Shown one piece after another: positions 53,513-64,000 of a DNA stretch of 64,000 nucleotides. A model generated the notes under the pieces. It saw nothing but the letters and a program-made list of their open reading frames with translations. It was not told the DNA's origin and did not search any database. The stretch comes from Hanleya hanleyi. Lineage: Eukaryota > Mollusca > Polyplacophora > Lepidopleurida > Hanleyidae. How positions within the stretch are numbered: position 1 is the stretch's first letter; the number at the start of each line of letters is the position of its first letter. The stretch spans positions 1 through 64,000 of the forward strand of contig JAVTVY010025425.1 of assembly GCA_036873755.1 (NCBI GenBank), read 5' to 3'. The position numbers and the translations under genes were made by a program.

Positions 53513-55576
53513 TTTGTAGTTTATTATATTGGGTCATTTTAAGCATGAACAGAGGATCATGGGTAAATTCAAAAATGGGAGTACAAGAAAGATGTCTTCG
53601 AGTTTTTGAGAAGAAAATACATAAATGAAAAATCGACAAAAAAATGCCTTTTTGGAAATGACGTCATTGCGACGTCATCAAAACGGGGGATTTGTTTTAG
53701 ATTTTCTGGTAGAGCCCCTTAGCGCAAGGGATGAGAAAAAATTTAGGGGCCGAAATAGCACCCCCAATCCTGGACAGGTCCCAAATCACCCAGGCTAGAT
53801 AGGGTTCTCTGTTTTCCAGCTTTGAATGAAAGTGTCTGTACTGACATATATTTTTGTTTTAAATTATCGACGAAGATATTTTACATCAGTTTGTTTCTTC
53901 TATGCTCTGTATGGACCTCCCAATACGTATGATGGGTATGTTGATTTCGCCTTCTTCGCCATTGCGCCATGTTGCATGCGAACACCGGGTCGTTGCTGGG
54001 AAAGGCTACTCCTGAGCCCTTGACTCCGGGGTTATACGAGATATATTCGTCCATCAAATTCCATATTTTCCAAACAGAGTTGAAATACGGTGTCACACGT
54101 CAGGCCGGCCACCCAACCAAAAGTATACACATTCTCATGATTAAGGAATTAAGACAGCGACTTGTAATCGTCAGTTGCTGAGATATCCATTGGTTATTGA
54201 TTTCGTGAAGGGCTGTTGAATCTGCCAGCGATCAAGATCAGATTGGTTTAGTGAACTGAGATGTACTTCATTCTTCTGGTGTCATGAATCGTATGTATTT
54301 TTATCACTGTATCGTTTCTATCCACTATACGTGTGTATAGTTTCATGAAGTATCTGTAATGCGAACCTACAGTCATAACAGTATGCAATATGTCAGTGGG
54401 TATAACACTAGGATGGTAACTATATTGTTAATATAAATATGTCACATCCGTCATACAGTCAGAAGCACTCGTCAACACAGCCTCAAATATGATAATGGTC
54501 CGAACCATTTACATTGCTAACATAGTCTATATATAGTTTGGTGAGAAGGAAGGGCTGAAATAAATTGCAACTTACATGTAAGTGATAGAGGACATGAATT
54601 AAATGATGAGATAGAGGACAACATAAGCGATCGATGACTATACATATCGGTAAAGTAAATAGAGGGTTAGACAGACGGCTGCATGCTGGAGGGATGACAA
54701 CATCCGTGAAATAAACGTTGAGCTAAAATACAGCATAAGTTAACAATGACTATACAAAGAGAGAATGATTGATGATGACTATACACCACCGTGAAGTAAA
54801 CAGTGGGCTATGCAAAGCTTCAGTTGTCTACTTGTACATCGTGTAGATTTTCTGCAATCTAGACTAGAAAATTGCGGACATGCTGTACACCCACCCATAA
54901 TAACATAGTGTCGACCCCACAACACGGAAAGAATGTTTTCTCTCCTGTTATTGAATCCGTCACTTGCCGGTTCCAAATATAGGAGTCGATTGAATTTCGC
55001 CATAGTAATTGTTTCGTGAAGTTCCGCCAAGTGAAATGAATCACGTGGTAAGCACAGTTGGAAAATGCAACCCACATTGAAATATATAAATTGAAATCCG
55101 TCACAAAATGTCATCATGCCGAGTTGCATTGTCAGAGAGGATGTAAATCATGAAGCATTGGTTGGGTACCCAATCACTACACAATCATAATCACGTTTGA
55201 CTCCTGTCTTAAAGCATGTGTGAAATCTCACATGGGCTTTTCCATTGCCGTCAACTGAACACAGAGGTTTTTGCACAAACCCCAGTTCGTCTAAGCCACA
55301 GAGAGAGTAGTATTTGTTTGCGAAGGTTTTTCATAGAAATTTTATCACTTGCAATCCCCACATGCATGTATAAGGTCAAGCGGTAATACACACACGCGCC
55401 AGATCTGACCTGCGGTAGGCAGTCGTTGTCCATAAATAATGAATCTCTGATATACATGACAATGGATGTTTGCTAAACATATTCTGTTTGATTGTACCTG
55501 AATTTATTTCTTTTTAATATAATGTTGATGCAGTTGATACATTCTTATTCGATGCCTTAACATTTAGCAATATTAA
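53513..55576. other. No gene seen
   Basis: Noncoding. A TGACGTCA site at 53,659-53,666 is followed closely by GACGTCA. The nested frames at 54,779-55,129 on the minus strand show no domain. Confidence 0.45.
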
Positions 55577-56155
55577 AGATGTAATCAGCCTCAAATCTGG
55601 GCTGAAATCAATGGCTCTCAAACTCAGCGAAAGTGACCTATGTTACAACAGGTACAAAATGAAACACATTTGACCACAAAAAACTAAACTTGTTTCTTCC
55701 ATTCACGAGAAAATAGAAGGAATTTATCTTTAAAAATAAACAGCATGGCATGCCGTTTATTTTTCCACGGCCGTGTCAACAAGCGTATACACGTATGGTG
55801 CATTCTACCAACGTATGCTGTGCAACATTACCGAACCGTAGGCACGAGCCATGCCGTCATCCCATGCTGCAGCTGTGCAGCATTCAAATTCGTGAGCGTC
55901 GCCACGTCACTCATACGTCACGCAGTGACGTCATTTTCCTCTCCGCGTACAACACACACTCAATGGCGAGACAGAAAAGCCGTCGAAGCGGGCAGAGTTA
56001 CAAATTTCTCTGACAAGATATTTCTGCATTAGTTGTATATGACGATCCCACTAACATCAAATATAATACATATGATGCTTTGGTAATCTCCCCTGCTGAA
56101 AAAACGCACAGGGGAGAGTTTACAAAATCCATCCATTTTGAGGCTGATTACATCT
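55577..56155. mobile_element. 579-bp element with perfect 19-bp TIRs flanked by TTAA
   Basis: AGATGTAATCAGCCTCAAA at 55,577-55,595 is repeated inverted without mismatch at 56,137-56,155. TTAA lies immediately outside on both sides (55,573-55,576 and 56,156-56,159), which is the target and duplication of piggyBac-type elements. The TIR does not start with the CCC typical of many piggyBac families, so the class is inferred from TTAA. The interior is GC-richer than the surroundings and carries a TGACGTCA site (55,926-55,933) with neighbouring ACGTCAC words. A hairpin CTCCCCTG...CAGGGGAG lies at about 56,089-56,117. The 95-codon frame at 55,745-56,032 has no known domain and may be chance. Confidence 0.8.
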
Positions 56156-56159
56156 TTAA

Positions 56160-57140
56160 CAATATTGTCAGATCACATATCCTAGTCTGGTGATGTCTTT
56201 TTTCTAATCTTAAATTAAAGTTGAGATGGTTGCTCTCTCCGGTTGAACAGATACGTCATTCAAAGGAACTAGCAAATCAATTCAAGCAAGTCGTTAACAA
56301 TACATGTTTGTCCGAGCGCTAACTGTCGATTTTAGTTCGGACATACAAAAAAACAACCACTGACTAGTCGAACTGATACAAATACATTCAATATGAAATA
56401 TAAGCGTTGAACACGAAGAAGACTACTAAAAGTGATCAGGTTATGAATGGATAACTGCAACAAATCTTCCGTCAACAGATTTTTCGAGACAGAGTACAAA
56501 ATCATGATAGCCGGTGAACCGTGAGTGTTTGGAACTCTCAACGAGCCGGTTATTTTAGTGAGTCGATTCCAACATAGGTATCACAGTCGATGTCCCTTTC
56601 CGCGTTTTAAAATCCATATCCATAAGAGAGTTTGTATGTGTCCACGTCTGTAAAAATACGGCTATCCGTTAACAAACATCACAACGGAGAAATAATAGGT
56701 TTCAAATAAGAAGCAATAGCGAGGTGTGCTTCTCGTCCTCTCGCTGGTTTCTACTTCAATTTCCATGAATGTCATGGTGACGAAGTGTAAACATCGTTTC
56801 GAAAACAGATGTATGCTAACACGCATTCAACTCTTCTATCTCGGAAAGGCGAATTCCCAGTAGGATTTACAAATATGATCACAGAGGTTGCATCACATCA
56901 TGTCCACCCTCGAACAGTTTAGTGGTATAGGGCTCTTTTCAACGGGTTGAAAGGTTCGGTTGTTTTATCTTGAGTAATACTGAAAGAAAGGAAGTAAATG
57001 CCATAAGGACATAAGCAGGCACAGATGATGTGGATGTGCTTAGATTTCTATTACCAACACATGGTACGATTTGTATTTTGGGAGGGGGCGTTGTCTGAAG
57101 AAACTACAACAATCTGTTTATTTTAATATTTTACAGATAC
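56160..57140. other. No gene seen
   Basis: Noncoding, no repeats matched. Confidence 0.4.
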
Positions 57141-57217
57141 GTACGTGGGATTGCTCGACTCTCTGTACTACAGTTGCACAACAAGATCGCTGTGACCGCC
57201 TCAGTTCATTAGCTCAG
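57141..57217 (+). pseudogene. Relic of a Naiad-type RT palm domain
   Basis: In one frame the translation reads DCSTLCTTVAQQDRCDRLSS, aligning without gaps to DFSTLYTTIPHQDLIDRLSS of the better copies, which is RT motif A. Nothing of the element survives on either side. The divergence shows that it belongs to a much older or different subfamily. Confidence 0.6.
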
Positions 57218-58045
57218 AACTGATCACAGAGGAAATGTATGCAAACTAACGCATTCACTGTTTGAACAACCGGAACAGACAGTACCGTCGTCCATTGTAA
57301 TCTGGCAGCGATGTGAAAAACGAGCGCACAGCGTACAGTCGTCTAGTTTACAATACTATTGTCCTTTGGCCATCGTGTTAGGGTGGATGGAACCCACATT
57401 GTACAGCAGACGCGTTAACGTGCATGCATTATTTACCTGGTTCAATAAAGCTGTACATTGTAAATAATACAATATAGATATATATCAGACCTGGCTATAT
57501 GGGAGCTGTCTTTTTCAGAGGATTAAATTGTAATAACAAAGTCGTCAGCGTCCTGTCCACTGATCGATTGTAGCAATTAATATTAAGATTGTGCTATGAT
57601 GAATATACAGCCATCTTTTTTAAATATTACAATGAGCTGAACGCATTCTGGTCAGTATCAATAACATCTATCTCCATATCAGCAAGACTTGCACGTTCTC
57701 GAGGAAATTGCCCACAGTAATAGCATAATCACTGCTGGAACTCGCTGCCGTTTATGGTTTGCCATGGTGGACAAACATATCTAGTATCTATGCGTATAAT
57801 TGTACATATGCATATTATTTCCAATATATGTCCATATAGATTCATAACCAATCGCAGAGCAGTTTTTTATATGCATAGTGAATTAGTTGTTATGCAGATG
57901 AAATTTCGAACAGGGAAGCTACTTATATCGGCTAAAATTTCCTGCTATTCTATTGATTGATTTATATCCTATATAAAGGAATACTGTTCCACAGAAATGT
58001 AAATTAACATGGAGATAAAATCGAAGTTAGTGCGTAGTGCAGGAA
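57218..58045. other. No gene seen
   Basis: Noncoding. AT-rich toward the right, with a short frame (57,754-57,960) that I do not consider a gene. Confidence 0.4.
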
Positions 58046-58205
58046 ACAAGCCTATGTTTATGTATACTATGATTGTCTTTTTGAATTTGGTGCTAATAAT
58101 GTTATATGGAATATGGAATAGGTCTTTGGATTATGGACGCGGATATTCTTTAATGGACGACGGTTGAATTATGAATGACGGACCAGATGCTTGTAATTTG
58201 AATAT
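58046..58205 (+). mobile_element. Naiad-type element, 3' end fragment
   Basis: About 160 bp: GAAACAAGCCTATG, GTGCTAATAATG, ATTATGGACGCGG, TTTAATGGACGACGG, then the terminal GCTTGTAATTTGA. It is severely 5'-truncated. Confidence 0.85.
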
Positions 58206-59252
58206 AGGGATGAAATCTGAACTACTATGGTTATAAGATGAGTTAATCTGCATAAATAAAACTGCTCTGTGATTGGCTGTGAATATATAAGGACATATTT
58301 GGGAATTACTATCAATATATATTCGAATACTTCATAGAGATTTGTGTTCGCCTACGACCAACCATATAGCCGGAGACCTAAAATCAGACCGTGTACGTGT
58401 TTTTCTATGACCCACAGTTGAGTCCGCACAGTAACTCAAACTTTCTACGTTCGTCGGCGAGCCTGTCGTATTTTGTAGATTACCATGAAATAAATTAACG
58501 GCTATGTACAACGACCTTTTAAGTTATTCAAACAGTTAATATTGATATGTGACCCCAATGCCATCACTAGACTCTTTATTTATACATTTGGGTGGATATG
58601 AGACTTTCACTTTTGACATTTCTCAGTGGAGCTGTTAAGCGTTAATATATAAACGGATATTTGAGAGGTGTAATGTTACCTCAATCAACAATTGTTCATT
58701 CATAACCGTGTCAGAATTTCATAGGCCGTGGAATTCGTGGTTCAATCCAAACTTACTGACATCATCTACGTAACATTTCGATACTTTGACGATTTAGTAA
58801 ACCGCATTTTCTTAACTTTGAGCTCAAGAAAGATCACTATATAGCCGAAGGTAGGTTTAGATTTTTGGCCGATTGAACGTGGATACAGAATATATGGTGC
58901 TTCTATTCACTATGACAATCATGGTCAAATGTGGGCAACATCTCGTATTTCTTTGAAATATATATACGATCGGATTATTTCGTATACTTTTCAAGGAAAT
59001 ATTCACTAGAAGATATTCACACGTTCCATCTATATAGTATACATACGATCTCAGCTTGAAGATGAAGCCCAATGAAGTAATAAGGAAATATTCATTGGCT
59101 TTATATTAATACTTCAAGAAAATTAGCTCTGAGATATGCTCGGCAGAATTGGAAAAATATCCGGTTTTCAGGAGTGAATGGTTTATTTGTTCCCAACATC
59201 AATTTGCGACTAGTGATGCTACACAGATTATAAACGCTCAAAATGTCATTTT
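58206..59252. other. No gene seen
   Basis: Noncoding. Confidence 0.4.
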
Positions 59253-59835
59253 GTCCTACGAAGTAGGCTACCATTTGCAAATTGTCCGGTAAAGAATGAG
59301 TGAGTGAGTCAGTCCATCCGAATCCTTTTGTCGGCAAAATAAGGAGAACCGTTGACATTAGAACCTTGATTTTTGGCATGAACGTGCATTGTTACCAGCA
59401 AGTTCTGAGCTGACCGAATTCTGATGTAAATTTGATTTATAATTATTTTTTTATTATTTATTGATGGCTCAGCGAGTGCACTGTCATGCTCATCGAGAAC
59501 CCTTGGCTGTATGTTTCACTGTGACTTTTGAAGGTTCCCTGATACGGCACATCACGTTGGACACACCGGTTCTCGTAAAATCACCGAAGTTAAGCGAATT
59601 TGAGCCCGGTCAAGACTTTGATGCGTGACCTTGTGCTGCACTGAGGGCGATAATAGTTGCTACCCTAATGATTCACCAGCGGTGACATCTGGGAAGGTTA
59701 ATAGTACCCACTATCAATTTGACACTGCTATATAAATTCTCACACGGTAGCACATAGAGCCCCCAAGTCATCTCTCGAGTGCACACTTAAATCATATCAA
59801 ACCCTACTTCGTAGGTCCTGTGACGTTAGTCACAC
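59253..59835 (-). mobile_element. R1 repeat with a nested 5S-derived SINE
   Basis: Read on the minus strand, the R1 5' end (GTGTGACTAACGTCACAGG, CCTACGAAGTAGGGTTTG, GATGACTTGGGGG) lies at 59,835-59,765. The R1 3' half (TTCATGCCAAAAATCAAGG, GACTGACTCACTCACTC, GTAGCCTACTTCGTAGG) lies at 59,420-59,253. The two are separated by unrelated sequence that contains a 5S-like block in the opposite orientation. R1 is therefore the older element here. Confidence 0.6.
59541..59645 (+). mobile_element. 5S rRNA-derived SINE body
   Basis: GATACGGCACATCACG, ACACACCGGTTCTCGTAAAA, TCACCGAAGTTAAGCGA, GAGCCCGGTCAAGAC, GCGTGACC and TGTGCTGCACTG follow 5S rRNA in order. The same stretch as in the copy at 6,245 is missing before TGTGCTG. 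The tail is not clearly preserved. It is too divergent and too short to be a functional 5S gene. Confidence 0.75.
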
Positions 59836-59845
59836 TGACATGTGG

Positions 59846-60559
59846 TTTTTGGTAGATGCAATTGCTAGGACATTGTCAGTCGTGTCTTCGTAGTCCTATA
59901 TATAGGTAAAGAAAGGTCTGGATTCAAGCTACATACGCACGCATTTGTTTTATTTGCCTTGAACTGCGTAGAAGGCCATCTACTTGTACCTCCCCAGACA
60001 CACATAACTGTCAACGTCTCGAATGATGTACTGTTCAACCAAACCCGGTTCTTAACGGACTTAGGGACCATGCAAAATTTATCAGTATCGTTGGCTACTT
60101 TCACTGCTGTTTTTTCTCCTATTATTTGATACAGTGATTATTGACTGAAAACTGTTTCGGGTACGTCGAGCAGAAATATGGATGGTGGCTAATTCGACAT
60201 CAAATCATTTACACACTGTACCCTGAATACTGTCAGATGAAACGAAAACCTACTATCTCTTCATTGTTCAATTGACAAGAATCCAGTCAGAAAGCTACAA
60301 CCATCAAACCATCGTATTACTAATCTTTTACTCTGTATCTAGTAGTAAGATCACTAAAAACGTGATATCTTTGAACATTTGTTTGCAAACTAAAGCATGC
60401 ATTTGTGCAATTCCATCATGCGATTTCTTGTTCATATTCGGTGAAAACTTAGGGCTAGTTGTACAATCTCAAGAGGTACCGGTATTCGTATAGTAGTTTA
60501 TATTTTCCTTGATATCTGATAGTCGAACCTAAAGAATTCTCGCGGAATCGATACCCTAT
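59846..60559. other. No gene seen
   Basis: Noncoding. Small frames at 59,865-60,104 and 60,272-60,493 are unsupported. Confidence 0.4.
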
Positions 60560-60850
60560 CAACGATGGTAACAAATATTTAGCGAACTCTTGGGCGAAAT
60601 ATCGATTTTATGCGAAGTCATCCCGCCTTAAAAGAGGCAATAATGTTAGATTTAGCTAATTCATCGCTAGGAACTGACAGCTCTGCCGAATGGTAAATAT
60701 ACCCAGCCGCGTGAAATGGAGTTAATTACGATAGGTTCCCTGTATCTCTTATCTGGATAACGTTTAATATTTTATTACTAAACCGAAGGCTCAAATAACG
60801 GTTGACATTAATGATTAGTTCAAAATGTTTTACATCCATAATTGGATTTT
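60560..60850 (+). repeat. Duplicated noncoding segment, copy 2
   Basis: Partner of 40,690-41,000: GAGGCAATAATG, AGATTTAGCTAATTC, GACAGCTCTGCCGAATGG, GTTAATTACGA, TGTATCTCTTATCTGGA. Confidence 0.65.
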
Positions 60851-61309
60851 ACTATTAGTAAGGAAATGTCGATTGATTAAAATAATTACAAAATAACCAG
60901 CGTCTTGGCAAAGCTAATTGATATAAATTTTCATGGAAAGGATATTTACCGACCACTTGTTCGACCACTACCACAAGAGGCTGATACTTCTTAAAGACAT
61001 TGCTACTTATATCGAAGTCAATCCAAACCATCCAAACTCTCAACCTTAACCGAAGATAATATATGTAATAGTTTTCAAATTAGCCTGGGAATTGCCTGCA
61101 AATACCACATAACTTTGTATCTGCTAAATACAATTTCCGGCTGCAGATTACATACAAACGTGTAAATTATATATAACTGACTGAAATACATGGACAGCCA
61201 GCTCTGATTAGCGGAATCTTTACGACCCGTGAGGAAAGCCAGAGTGCAGATCTTTGCCAACTTAAATACATTTATGATCCATAGTCAATATACGCCATTT
61301 GGGGAACTC

Positions 61310-61311
<2 letters not shown>

Positions 61312-61359
<48 letters not shown>
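61312..61359 (+). repeat. (GA)n microsatellite at the LINE 3' end
   Basis: About 24 GA units. On the minus strand it follows the LINE terminus directly, so it is either the element's tail or the target it inserted beside. Confidence 0.9.
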
Positions 61360-61362
<3 letters not shown>

Positions 61363-62351
61363 AAGGTTTAAAGTCGCGTTCAGCAATATTTCAGCTATAT
61401 AGCGACGATCAAACAAAAACAAAAGTACTCATGTCACTAACTTAGTAATCCAAATGCATAAAAACATACATACAAATAACCCAAGATGCACTCCTCCGTC
61501 ACCCGACTAAAAGATCTTCTAAAGTAGTCGTTCGATAAAAAGCATCTCTTACAATCTTAAAATCTATGCATTCGATAAGAATATGTTTCACCGAGAGATC
61601 AATATGGCATGGAACATACCTTGGGGCTAGATCTTTTTTTTAGTAAATGTTCGTGAGTTAATCGTGTATGGCCGATTCTACATCGCCTGATCATGGTTTG
61701 ATCGAAACGTTTCTGACTTTTCAGATGAGTGTAGCCTACAATTTTTTTTGAACTAATGAAGTTCGTTATTATTCACAGCATTCCATGAAGATTGAAACAG
61801 CCGTCTCACATAAGTGCTGATAGAGGGCCTGAAATCGCTATATGAGATTCTACAGGATCAATCTCATCATCTAGGGCTGCCCTAGCCATCCTATCAGCCT
61901 CAGTATTACCTTTGATGCCAAGGTGACTAGGCACCCAACAGAATACAGTATCAATCTGTTGATCAACTCTACAGTCATGTATAGTTGTAGAATACTCAAG
62001 ATAGTGGGATGAGTCGAAGTTCCACTATTAATCGCTTGGAGGCATGACAGTGAATCTGAGAATATGACATATTTTTTTCCTTTTAGTGGACCCAATACCT
62101 TCTAAAGCCAACAATATAGCTTTTGCTCCTGCAGTGAATATCGAACTTTTATCTGGTAGTCGACAAGTTTTAGTCTTGGAACTATAGATAGTAGCACATG
62201 CTACTCTCTCGCCATCTTTAGAACCATCTGTGTAAATAGCCTGACGCGATCTGTATTTCTCTCTCAGTAGACCAAATTCTTGTGTATACAAGAGCTGGCT
62301 TAGAGAAATATCGTTAGAGAAATATCTACTTCTGGTCGAGCTAACTGCCAT
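61360..62351 (-). pseudogene. I-type LINE: RNase H domain and 3' end
   Basis: On the minus strand QAIYTDGSKDGERVACATIY gives the first RNase H aspartate. LPDKSSIFTAGAKAILLALE sits where the catalytic Glu is expected; here it reads TAGAK in place of the usual TAEAK. KKYVIFSDSLSCLQAIN gives the next aspartate. The C-terminal IRRCRIGHTRLTHEHLLKK (about 61,630-61,690) is a hallmark of the I-group LINE C-terminus. Frames shift at about 62,075 and 61,880. The 3' UTR ends with ATCGTCGCTATATAGCTGAA, TTGCTGAACGCGACTTTAAAC and then the TC microsatellite. The family resembles molluscan I/Nimb-type elements. The copy is inactive. Confidence 0.75.
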
Positions 62352-63140
62352 GGTGGAATTGGTAACAGCTTGTTAGGTGAAATTTGACTAAGTTTAATAC
62401 CGGCTGCTACAATGTGTGGTTTCATACGAATTCCAAGTGGTGAAATAATCGAGGGTTTCTTCAAATAGAGATCCACGAACTGAGGTTTGTAAACACAGTT
62501 ATATGCAGGATTCGATTGATTTGATCACAATTTATGATATATTACAGTGATAGTTTAATTCTTCGAAGTTCTAAAGGAAATTCATCTGTTTCGACATATA
62601 AGCTTTCTCTGCACGCTCCAAGTCTTAGTCCTTGATGGAGAATAGAATCTAGCTTTGCCAAGTTTGACTTGCTTGCACCGTTGTAAACAAAATAGCCATA
62701 ATCAAGTTTGGAACGAACAAGTGATCGATATAAATGGAGAAGTGTTTTCTGATCTCCTCCCCACTTATAGTTGGCAACTACCTTCAACAAATCAAGAGCT
62801 TTCGTGCACTTAGCTTTCAAGCAATTTATATGCAATTTGAATGTTAGTCGGTGGTCAAACAACATTCCTAACAATTTTACCTCTTTTATCACTTTGATCT
62901 CAGTTCCATCTAATTTTAGTACTGGATCTTTGTGCTGAAAATATTTTCTGCAAAAGTGTATACAATTTGTTTTAAATTGGAAAATTTGAAGCCGTTTTCT
63001 AGAAACCATTTCTGAATTCTATTCAGACGAAGTTGTAATGTTCTCTCAATATTGTGTATACTTTTTCCACTACACGAAATGTTGAAATCGTCTACAAAGA
63101 GTGAACCATCTATTGATTTAACTTTGGAATGAGTTATGAA
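62352..63140 (-). pseudogene. I-type LINE: reverse transcriptase C-terminal part
   Basis: On the minus strand SLFVDDFNISCSGKSI carries the F-V-D-D catalytic motif of non-LTR RTs. After a frameshift near 62,985 come LDGTEIKVIKEVKLLGMLFD, HLYRSLVRSKLDYGYFVYNG and LDSILHQGLRLGACR, the conserved RT-to-thumb region. The connector to RNase H (62,352-62,541) has several stops but the phrase PSIIPPLGIR-like remains visible with changes. The RT fingers, the endonuclease and ORF1 are absent: the copy is 5'-truncated at about 63,140. Confidence 0.8.
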
Positions 63141-63170
63141 GACGAAATATGGATACGCATTATACAAGTC

Positions 63171-64000
63171 TATCAGGAATAATGCTATCTATGTCATCGT
63201 AATTTTTTATAATTTGTTATAATTGAGTTGGCAGTATCCTTCAGGCAGTTAATAACTGTGGCCATGTCTCATTGATAGCGTAAATATTGCATCAACCAGA
63301 TCATTGACGGGATCTATATTACGTTCGGGGAAAGAGAAATGCTTTTATTTTGTCAGGTTTATATGTATATCTATGCCATACACCATAAACATTTCCTGTA
63401 ATTTTACTCTACTGCACTTAATCTATAGTAAATTACTGTAAAATTTACAGCAAATGTTTACACTGTATATACTGCAAATAATGGTCTTACTGCCTTTGAG
63501 AAGAGAGTGTTGATAATTAAAGAAACCAACGCTGGCGTAAGATGTGGCATTCGGGAATGTTCTTGAAAGATATTGCAAAGTAGAAACGATCTTCAATTTT
63601 CAATCATGCTTGTAAGGAACGAAAGTTGAATGAATTTTCCTATTTGCTATGTAGTATCAGCTTGTCGAGAGATGAGATCCTTGGTCAGTTTTTGTACACC
63701 AAATACTGTCCAACATTCAGATGTTCAATAAGGTTTTGATGATGAATAGCTCTATATGGAGATGTATACGTACTGCATTCATCAACCATTCATCCTTTCG
63801 TTTTTCGTTGTTTATATTTTGACATTCGCAGAACTTCAATTTGTTCGCCGGTCTATTATATCAGCTCTCACATAGATGCGTATATATAATCCTGCGTATG
63901 CCAGTGTCTAAGGCCAGTTCGGCAAAATTTAAGTTGGCATTTGGCGTGTCCGCTCAACAGCTATATTATTTTAGAATAATCCGAGACGAGATCCCCACGT
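63171..64000. other. No gene seen
   Basis: AT-rich noncoding DNA up to the window end. Confidence 0.4.

Noticed and set aside
54779..55129. 116-codon frame and nested 81-codon frame on the minus strand
   Set aside because: Two overlapping frames with no recognisable domain and cysteine-rich random composition; not supportable as a gene.

Overview
This window is eukaryotic, AT-rich and poor in genes; nearly everything recognisable in it is mobile or repetitive DNA. I infer a mollusc, most likely a marine gastropod or bivalve. The reasons are SINE-type tails ending in ACTC repeats, 5S rRNA-derived SINEs, a Penelope-like retroelement of the Naiad type with its GIY-YIG endonuclease ahead of the reverse transcriptase (RT), DIRS-type and I-type retroelement debris, and an NHL-repeat protein of the TRIM/tripartite class. 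The species cannot be fixed from the sequence alone.

Layout. 1-9,090: noncoding, with a 35-bp tandem duplication, a small TIR element with a 10-bp target duplication (4,012-4,208), a dispersed repeat called R1 here (5,779-6,060) and a 5S-derived SINE (6,245-6,480). 9,094-12,857: a 3.76-kb structure bounded by 210-bp inverted arms. 12,867-14,612: a duplicated block, one unit of which is interrupted by a 1.24-kb TIR element filled with a palindromic satellite (about 38 TTATAAC cores). 15,123-17,344: the only host-like gene, an NHL beta-propeller gene in two exons with a possible RING remnant upstream. 19,395-26,755: a cluster of Naiad copies in head-to-head and tail-to-tail order, the largest group framed by about 0.5-kb inverted arms. 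28,320-30,065: a decayed DIRS-type tyrosine-recombinase retroelement. 30,776-37,832: an LTR retrotransposon on the minus strand with two LTRs, a 4-bp target duplication, PBS, polypurine tract and aspartic protease; a 3.9-kb tandem-repeat element fills most of its interior.

37,833-49,700 is mostly unique noncoding DNA with scattered R1, Naiad and tail fragments and a composite repeat at 43,740-45,215 related to 11,540-12,170. 49,738-51,579 is a second copy of the 3.9-kb repeat family, itself carrying a foldback element. 51,644-53,215 is another Naiad copy. 55,577-56,155 is a TTAA-flanked element with perfect 19-bp TIRs. 59,253-59,835 is R1 with a 5S SINE nested in it, and 61,312-63,140 is a 5'-truncated I-type LINE with RT and RNase H.

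How the parts relate. The LINE's 3' tail matches the 3' tail of the 5S-SINE, which suggests the LINE supplies the machinery that moves the SINE. The Naiad copies share a 3' UTR hairpin whose stem shows two paired substitutions in a diverged copy and whose base resembles a SECIS quartet. No coding gene other than the NHL gene looks intact.
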